IMG/VR virus record: IMGVR_UViG_3300047476_000226
Location: 1-24,529 of that record
Origin: a virus
Strand: one strand, 5' to 3'
DNA: 24,529 nt
In this document: in pieces, positions 20,118-24,529 of the stretch
Layout: each line of letters starts with the position of its first letter
Position numbering within the stretch: position 1 is the stretch's first letter
Position numbers and translations under genes: made by a program
The notes under the pieces: generated by a model
Databases searched by the model: none
The model's input: the letters and a program-made list of their open reading frames with translations, nothing else
Told to the model about the DNA's origin: nothing

Positions 20118-20134
20118 TATTAACCAAATAAAAA

Positions 20135-20141
20135 TATTTAG
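20135..20141 (-). promoter_or_regulatory. Candidate late-type promoter for gp4 operon (minus)
   Basis: CTAAATA on the minus strand, about 22 bases upstream of the gp4 ATG. It gives a divergent pair with the plus-strand CATAAATA at 20110. Confidence 0.4.
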
Positions 20142-20148
20142 GAAACTC

Positions 20149-21252
20149 ATGGCGACTTATTCAGAACAAATAAAACAGAAACTCGCAGAGGGATTGGACA
20201 GCGTAAAATCGGGTGCGTCTGCTGTAACAAAAGCAGCGGCAGGTAAGAGACAGCAAAGTATTTCTACCTCTAGAAGAACTTTTGACACAAATAAGTATAA
20301 GATCGACCAGCTAACTTACCCGATGGATTTAATGTCTCCACAATATGGTGGAAACTATGCTATATTCTATGTTAACATCTCAGACGCCTCTAGATTATCT
20401 GTAACAGAACAAACTGTAGAATTAAACCCAGAGACTGAATTTAGGCTAAGATCAAAGATCGTTGGTAATGCTGAGAAACTAGCCCAGAGTATTGAAAACA
20501 CAATTAAGTCTCAAATTCCAGAAGCTGCGGCTACTGTAGATATGAAGGCTATTAAAGAAGCTGTTCCACTCAATTCAAGAAGCCAACGTCGTCTAAAAAC
20601 AGCAATCGCTCTACATATTCCAAATCAACTATCTGTTAGATATGGTATGATCTGGGGTGAAGAAGATACGGCTCTTGCTCAAGCTGCTATGCAGGCAGGT
20701 TCTGCTGTTGCTGAAGCCTTGTCTGGAAACCCTGCGGCATTAAAGAAAGCACTAACTGATACAACTGCTCTTGCAGCTGAAGGTGCTATCGCAGTTGGTC
20801 TAAGCAAGCTGCCGCAAAAAGGTGCTATCTCTGCAGCATCAGGTGTAGCAGCAAACCCTAAGAAAGAACAAACTTTCCAGGGTGTAGACTTCCGTAAATT
20901 TACCTTTGACTATCAATTTTATCCAAGAGATGAGTTTGAAGCAGAAAACGTTTTAAAAATTATTCACCAGTTTAAGTTACATATGCACCCAGAGTTTAAG
21001 AGTGAATTAAACTATGTGTGGATCTACCCATCAGAGTTTGATATTATATATTATACAAATGGAGGCGAGAACTTAAACATCCACCGTCATACTTCTTGTG
21101 TGTTAGAAGGTATGAACGTAAACTATACTCCAAACGGAAACTTCTCAGTTTTTGCTAATGGTATGCCAACACAAATTAATGTTTCATTAGAGTTTAGAGA
21201 ACTACAACTTGCTTCTAAAGAAACCATCGGCGAAACACCAGGAGGCTTATAA
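20149..21252 (+). CDS. 48: Baseplate tail tube cap gp48
   Basis: 367 residues of the T4 tail-cap (gp48) family, which caps the baseplate hub and helps start tube polymerisation. The N-terminal half has LTYPMDLMSPQYGGNYAIFYVNIS and a long Ala-rich insertion. The C-terminal tube-like domain has FRKFTFDYQFYPRDEFEAENVLKIIHQFKLHMHPEF, YPSEFDIIYYTNGGENLNIHRHTSCVLEGMNVNYTPNG and PTQINVSLEFRELQLASKETI. ATG 20149 has AGGAAA upstream; an in-frame extension to 20074 overlaps gp4 and is rejected. The stop overlaps the gp53 start (TAATG). Confidence 0.88.
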   Translation: MATYSEQIKQKLAEGLDSVKSGASAVTKAAAGKRQQSISTSRRTFDTNKYKIDQLTYPMDLMSPQYGGNYAIFYVNISDASRLSVTEQTVELNPETEFRLRSKIVGNAEKLAQSIENTIKSQIPEAAATVDMKAIKEAVPLNSRSQRRLKTAIALHIPNQLSVRYGMIWGEEDTALAQAAMQAGSAVAEALSGNPAALKKALTDTTALAAEGAIAVGLSKLPQKGAISAASGVAANPKKEQTFQGVDFRKFTFDYQFYPRDEFEAENVLKIIHQFKLHMHPEFKSELNYVWIYPSEFDIIYYTNGGENLNIHRHTSCVLEGMNVNYTPNGNFSVFANGMPTQINVSLEFRELQLASKETIGETPGGL

Positions 21253-22064
21253 TGTATTTCAAAGGTTTTCCACAATATCTTTACGACTTCAATTATGGTA
21301 ATAGAGTTAAAACCAGCGTTGTAGTTGATATTACAAGAAACATCAGATTCAGAAAAGAGATACTACAAAACATCACTCTTTTTGACGAGTACGATATTAT
21401 AGACGGTGAGACGCCAGAAATTATCTCTGAAAAGTTTTATGGTACTCCAGAGTATCACTGGGTTGTTATGTTGGCTAATGGTAAGTATGATTATCGCTTT
21501 GACTTTCCAATGATTGAGCCAGTATTACAGAGACATATTGAAGACGTATATAATCCAACTCTGTATTCTAGTGATTGGTATTGGACTACCAGAGAAGGAA
21601 TTCGTTACTTCTATATCAAAATTACCAGTGTACAGGTTCCATTTGACGGTGATTATTTAACAGCCCCTGTTAAGATTACTATAAGAGATGATGATAGTTC
21701 TTTTGTTCATGTTATTGACTTCCCAAAAGATCCAGTTATTCTGGACAGTACAACACAGTATTTCTATTTTCCAATTAATGGTGAAGCATCTGATCAATGG
21801 TATATTAACCACGGTAAAGAAGGTGCTACAAAAGAGCAGGGTGTTGGTAATGCCCAACTAATTATTGAAACTGAAGGAAGAGAACATAATCCTGTCTATT
21901 ATGTTAATCAGCTTGGTAATATTGTAAACCCTTCTGCTGTAAATGCTATTCCAGTAACTGGTGATGTTTTACAGAGATTAAATAATGATGCTAAAAGAAA
22001 AATCAAGATAATTTCACCGTCTCTTTTAGAGACTATTCTTAGAAATTACGAAGACGAGTTATAA
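21252..22064 (+). CDS. 53: Baseplate wedge protein gp53
   Basis: 270 residues. The N-terminal and central region fits the gp53/LysM-like wedge family: YDIIDGETPEIISEKFYGTPEYHWVVMLANGKYDYRFDFPM (about 47-88), matching T4 gp53 (YYIKGSPRPEELANAIYGNPQLYWVLLMCND). The rest is beta-rich, and a final KIKIISPSLLETILRNYEDEL helix parallels T4 (IKIIAKSDINSFMNDLIRIME). It is longer than T4 gp53 (196) because of an inserted beta domain at about 110-215. It is coupled to gp48 and to the next gene by one-base overlaps. Confidence 0.85.
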   Translation: MYFKGFPQYLYDFNYGNRVKTSVVVDITRNIRFRKEILQNITLFDEYDIIDGETPEIISEKFYGTPEYHWVVMLANGKYDYRFDFPMIEPVLQRHIEDVYNPTLYSSDWYWTTREGIRYFYIKITSVQVPFDGDYLTAPVKITIRDDDSSFVHVIDFPKDPVILDSTTQYFYFPINGEASDQWYINHGKEGATKEQGVGNAQLIIETEGREHNPVYYVNQLGNIVNPSAVNAIPVTGDVLQRLNNDAKRKIKIISPSLLETILRNYEDEL

Positions 22065-23350
22065 TGCCACAAACAATTATTCCAGCTAATGCATTAAGGT
22101 TTGCAGGTGACGTTAGTATTGAAAAAGTCACCTTAATAAGCTCCACTGGTGTTTATCAAAACGTAAGAAACCAAGTTATTCAAATAAGAGTATTTGAAGA
22201 CATCTTTTCACCATTCATTACTGGGTCTATTGTTATAAAAGATTCTTTTGACTTTCAGAATTTATTACCTTTAATTGGTGAAGAATTTCTTGAGTTAAAA
22301 ATATCTACGCCAACTCTAAAATCAGGTGCTATTGAAGGTTTGTTTCATGTTTATAAAATGAACGATAAAATGAACGTTGGTGATAGATCAATAGGTTATG
22401 AATTAAATTTTATTTCAGCTGAGGCTGTTATTGATACTAATAAAAAGATTAGTAAAGTTTTTGCTGGTAAAATTTCTGACATTGTTGGCACATTTGTTCT
22501 AGATAAAGTTGACGGATTAGAGAGTGCAAAGAAGTTTGTTGTAGAGAATACTCGTAACACTATTAAGTATGTTTCACCTTACTGGTCTCCTATTAAAAAC
22601 TTAACTTTCTTGGCAGATAACTCTATTTCAGAGACACAATCTCCATCATTCTTGTTCTTTGAAAACCGACAAGGTTTTAATTTTAGATCTCTAGAAAAAC
22701 TGTATAAGGGTGATACATACCACGAGTTTGTAATGGACAAATATTCTCGTGATAGTTTCCCGCTTGGTGGTAACATGCTTAACATCATGCAAGATTATAA
22801 ACGTATTGGCGAGATAGAGTTTTCTACTTCCTATGACTATATGGATAGATTAAGAAGTGGTATGTATGCTTCTAAACTTATTTCATATGACTCTACAAAG
22901 AAAACTTACACTGTTAAGAATTTTGATATTAAAGATAGATTCTCAAAACAGAATCACTTAAATGCTAATCCGTTGTATTCTTCAAAAGTTATTAGCCGAA
23001 GCAATGCACTACATATTTTATTTCCACGTGCGTTTGAAACGTTTACTTCTTTCGGTGATACAACAAACGCACGTATTCTACAAGAACGTATTTCTTTCTT
23101 AAAGATGGCCGAAGCACAAAAGATTAATATTTCAGTGCCAGGTCGTTGCGATTATACTGTTGGACAAGTTGCTGAAGTTACTTTATACAAAAAGCAACCA
23201 ATGAAGAAAAATGACAGAACAGAAGATCTAATTGATACTGTTAATAGTGGTAAATATCTTGTATCTGCTATTAATCATCAAATATCTACAGATGGTCATA
23301 CTTGTTATATTGAACTAATTAAAGATTCTATGAAAAAGGTTGTTAAATGA
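22064..23350 (+). CDS. 27: Baseplate hub protein, gp27-like
   Basis: 428 residues (T4 gp27 is 391). The N-terminal half is beta-barrel-like (IEKVTLISSTGVYQNVRNQVIQIRVFEDIFSPFITGSIVIKDSFDFQNLLPLIGEEFLELKISTP), and later ISPYWSPIKNLTFLADNSIS-type and FLFFENRQGFNFRSLEKLYK segments are typical of hub proteins of the gp27/gpD fold. The C-terminal strand region includes INISVPGRCDYTVGQVAEVTLY. It is expected to be a trimer on top of which gp5 assembles. gp5 follows with ATGA overlap, strengthening the assignment. Confidence 0.75.
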   Translation: MPQTIIPANALRFAGDVSIEKVTLISSTGVYQNVRNQVIQIRVFEDIFSPFITGSIVIKDSFDFQNLLPLIGEEFLELKISTPTLKSGAIEGLFHVYKMNDKMNVGDRSIGYELNFISAEAVIDTNKKISKVFAGKISDIVGTFVLDKVDGLESAKKFVVENTRNTIKYVSPYWSPIKNLTFLADNSISETQSPSFLFFENRQGFNFRSLEKLYKGDTYHEFVMDKYSRDSFPLGGNMLNIMQDYKRIGEIEFSTSYDYMDRLRSGMYASKLISYDSTKKTYTVKNFDIKDRFSKQNHLNANPLYSSKVISRSNALHILFPRAFETFTSFGDTTNARILQERISFLKMAEAQKINISVPGRCDYTVGQVAEVTLYKKQPMKKNDRTEDLIDTVNSGKYLVSAINHQISTDGHTCYIELIKDSMKKVVK

Positions 23351-24529
23351 AGCAGAATGTATTCTTTGGAGTAGTTGAAAACCGAAGCGATCCACTTGAA
23401 TTGGGTCGTTGTCAAGTTCGTGTAGTTGGTCTACACACTCACGATAAGAACTTATTACCAACATCAGATTTACCTTGGTGTGCAACTATGCAGCCATCTA
23501 TATCTGCTGCTATGAATGGTATTGGATGGACACCAATTGGTCCAGTTGAAGGAACATCTGTTATTATTATGTATCTTGACGATACATATCAACAGGGTGT
23601 TATTATGGGTGCTGTTGGTGGTATTGCCACTGAACCTGTACCTATTGACTTTGATGACTCTGGTCCAATTTTAAAAAAAGACAAAGCGGAAGAAACTGTT
23701 AGACTTCGTTCAGTTCCTGGTCCAACAACTGGACAGCAGATTGAACTGTATGACCCAGAATCGCGTAGAACTGATATTACCAGTGCACTTGAAGCAAACA
23801 TGCGTGTTTCAGGATATGGTATTGATTATGGAACAGTTATTACTTCTATTGATAGTGGTACAAAAATTACACTATCAAAACCAGTTCGTGACTTTGGCGA
23901 AAATCTAATTGACTTTAATCCACCTCTTGCTTCTACAAAATCAATTATTGAATCTAAAACTAACGTAACAGGTTCTACACTAGATCAAAAGTCTGAACCA
24001 ATTAAACCAACTGCTGTTAATACTGAGATTCCAACACTACCACCTCTACCTGAGTTTAGAAATACACAGACTAAAGCATCAGAGGGTATTAAAGCACTTA
24101 TAGCAGCATGCGACAAAGTTGGATTAACAACTAAAGAACAAAAGTGTGCACTGTTAGGTATTGCTGGTGGCGAGTCAGGTTGGGTTCCTAAGAAAGAATA
24201 TTTTAATTATTCTCCTTCAAGATTAAAACAGGTGTTTTCTTTTGCCACAGAAGAAGATATTGAAAAATATTCCAACGCTACAAAAAATGGTGTTAGTCGA
24301 GAAGAATTCTTCTCTTGGGCATATGGACCAACTAAACGTGGTAAAGGCTTTTTTGGTCATACTACAGACGCGATGGGTGGTATATACTATGGTCGAGGTT
24401 TTATTGGATTAACAGGATACTCAAATTACAAATATTATAATGATCTTGCAAACGCAGCAGGATTGAAAATTGATATTGTTAATAACCCAGATTCTTTAGA
24501 CGATGATATTAACGTTTCTGCTATTATCG
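23347..24529 (+). CDS. 5: Baseplate spike gp5 with GH19-like lysozyme domain (partial)
   Basis: Open to the window end; 394 codons visible. Residues 1-100 (FFGVVENRSDPLELGRCQVRVVGLH...GPVEGTSVIIMYLDDTYQQGVIMGAVGG) are the gp5 OB-fold domain. After a linker (about 200-245) comes a muramidase/chitinase-like domain: CALLGIAGGESGWVP (candidate catalytic E276), FNYSPSRLKQVF, GIYYGRGFIGLTGYSNYKYY (about 345-364). This resembles GH19-type lysozymes rather than the GH24 domain of T4 gp5. The C-terminal beta-helix is not reached. It would locally digest peptidoglycan during tail penetration. ATG 23347 overlaps the gp27-like stop. Confidence 0.85.
   Translation, partial: MKQNVFFGVVENRSDPLELGRCQVRVVGLHTHDKNLLPTSDLPWCATMQPSISAAMNGIGWTPIGPVEGTSVIIMYLDDTYQQGVIMGAVGGIATEPVPIDFDDSGPILKKDKAEETVRLRSVPGPTTGQQIELYDPESRRTDITSALEANMRVSGYGIDYGTVITSIDSGTKITLSKPVRDFGENLIDFNPPLASTKSIIESKTNVTGSTLDQKSEPIKPTAVNTEIPTLPPLPEFRNTQTKASEGIKALIAACDKVGLTTKEQKCALLGIAGGESGWVPKKEYFNYSPSRLKQVFSFATEEDIEKYSNATKNGVSREEFFSWAYGPTKRGKGFFGHTTDAMGGIYYGRGFIGLTGYSNYKYYNDLANAAGLKIDIVNNPDSLDDDINVSAII

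Noticed and set aside
1-24529. CRISPR array, insertion sequence, integrase or attachment site
   Set aside because: No regularly spaced repeats, transposase or recombinase motifs, or tRNA-end duplications were seen. The genome looks like a strictly lytic phage backbone.

Overview
The window is a contiguous piece of a T4-like (contractile-tailed) bacteriophage genome, AT-rich and densely packed, with most neighbouring genes overlapping by 1-11 bases. The evidence is the set of T4-type genes in T4-like order: gp33-gp59-gp32 (13160-15154), and gp2-like, gp4, gp48, gp53, gp27-like and gp5 around 19019-24529. It also has T4-type late promoters (TATAAATA at 4907 and 6391). Auxiliary genes such as MazG-like, 5'(3')-deoxyribonucleotidase-like, UvdE, PhoH and an FmdB-like protein are typical of marine T4-like phages (cyano-, pelagi- and methylophages). 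No photosynthesis gene is present, so a non-cyanobacterial marine host is possible. The host cannot be fixed from the sequence.

Layout. 1-4911 (+): nucleotide and DNA metabolism genes (MazG, nucleotidase, UvdE, PhoH, a RecB/Cas4-type nuclease) with small conserved membrane proteins. 4941-7734 (+): a radical SAM/SPASM enzyme, then a 293-residue protein with an Asn-Cys repeat core of 16 Cys, then an acidic partner gene. 7786-10337 (+): four overlapping genes for 2-oxoglutarate/Fe(II)-oxygenase-like proteins; two are tandem paralogues and one resembles aspartyl/asparaginyl hydroxylases. 10355-10680 (+): a circularly permuted (two-piece) tmRNA gene behind a near-consensus sigma70 promoter, with tag ANDSVFALAA. 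10696-12870 (+): a GNGPS-type protein, a small conserved gene with a pseudoknot-like leader, a SleB-type cell-wall hydrolase, a ClpP-like protease and a small membrane protein. 12931-15154 (+): the gp33, gp59 and gp32 replication/late-transcription block. A bidirectional terminator at 15173-15196 separates this from convergent minus-strand virion genes 15204-20112 (reading leftward: gp4, gp2-like, gp54-like, gp16, gp26, gp51-like, tape-measure-like). 20149-24529 (+): gp48, gp53, gp27-like and gp5, which runs off the window.

How the parts fit. Early transcription appears to use TTGACT-17-TATAAT promoters (five exact copies and one near-copy). Late transcription appears to use gp55/gp33-type octamers. 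The tmRNA tag ends in LAA, the classic ClpXP signal, and the phage also carries a ClpP-like protease. The strongest candidate for an undescribed system is 4941-10337: a radical SAM/SPASM maturase, a Cys/Asn-repeat substrate with a virion-protein-like N-terminus, and a bank of oxygenases. This looks like a late-expressed post-translational modification cassette. A second candidate is a programmed -1 frameshift joining gp26 to gp51 just upstream of the tape-measure gene, mirroring the G/GT tail chaperones of other phages.
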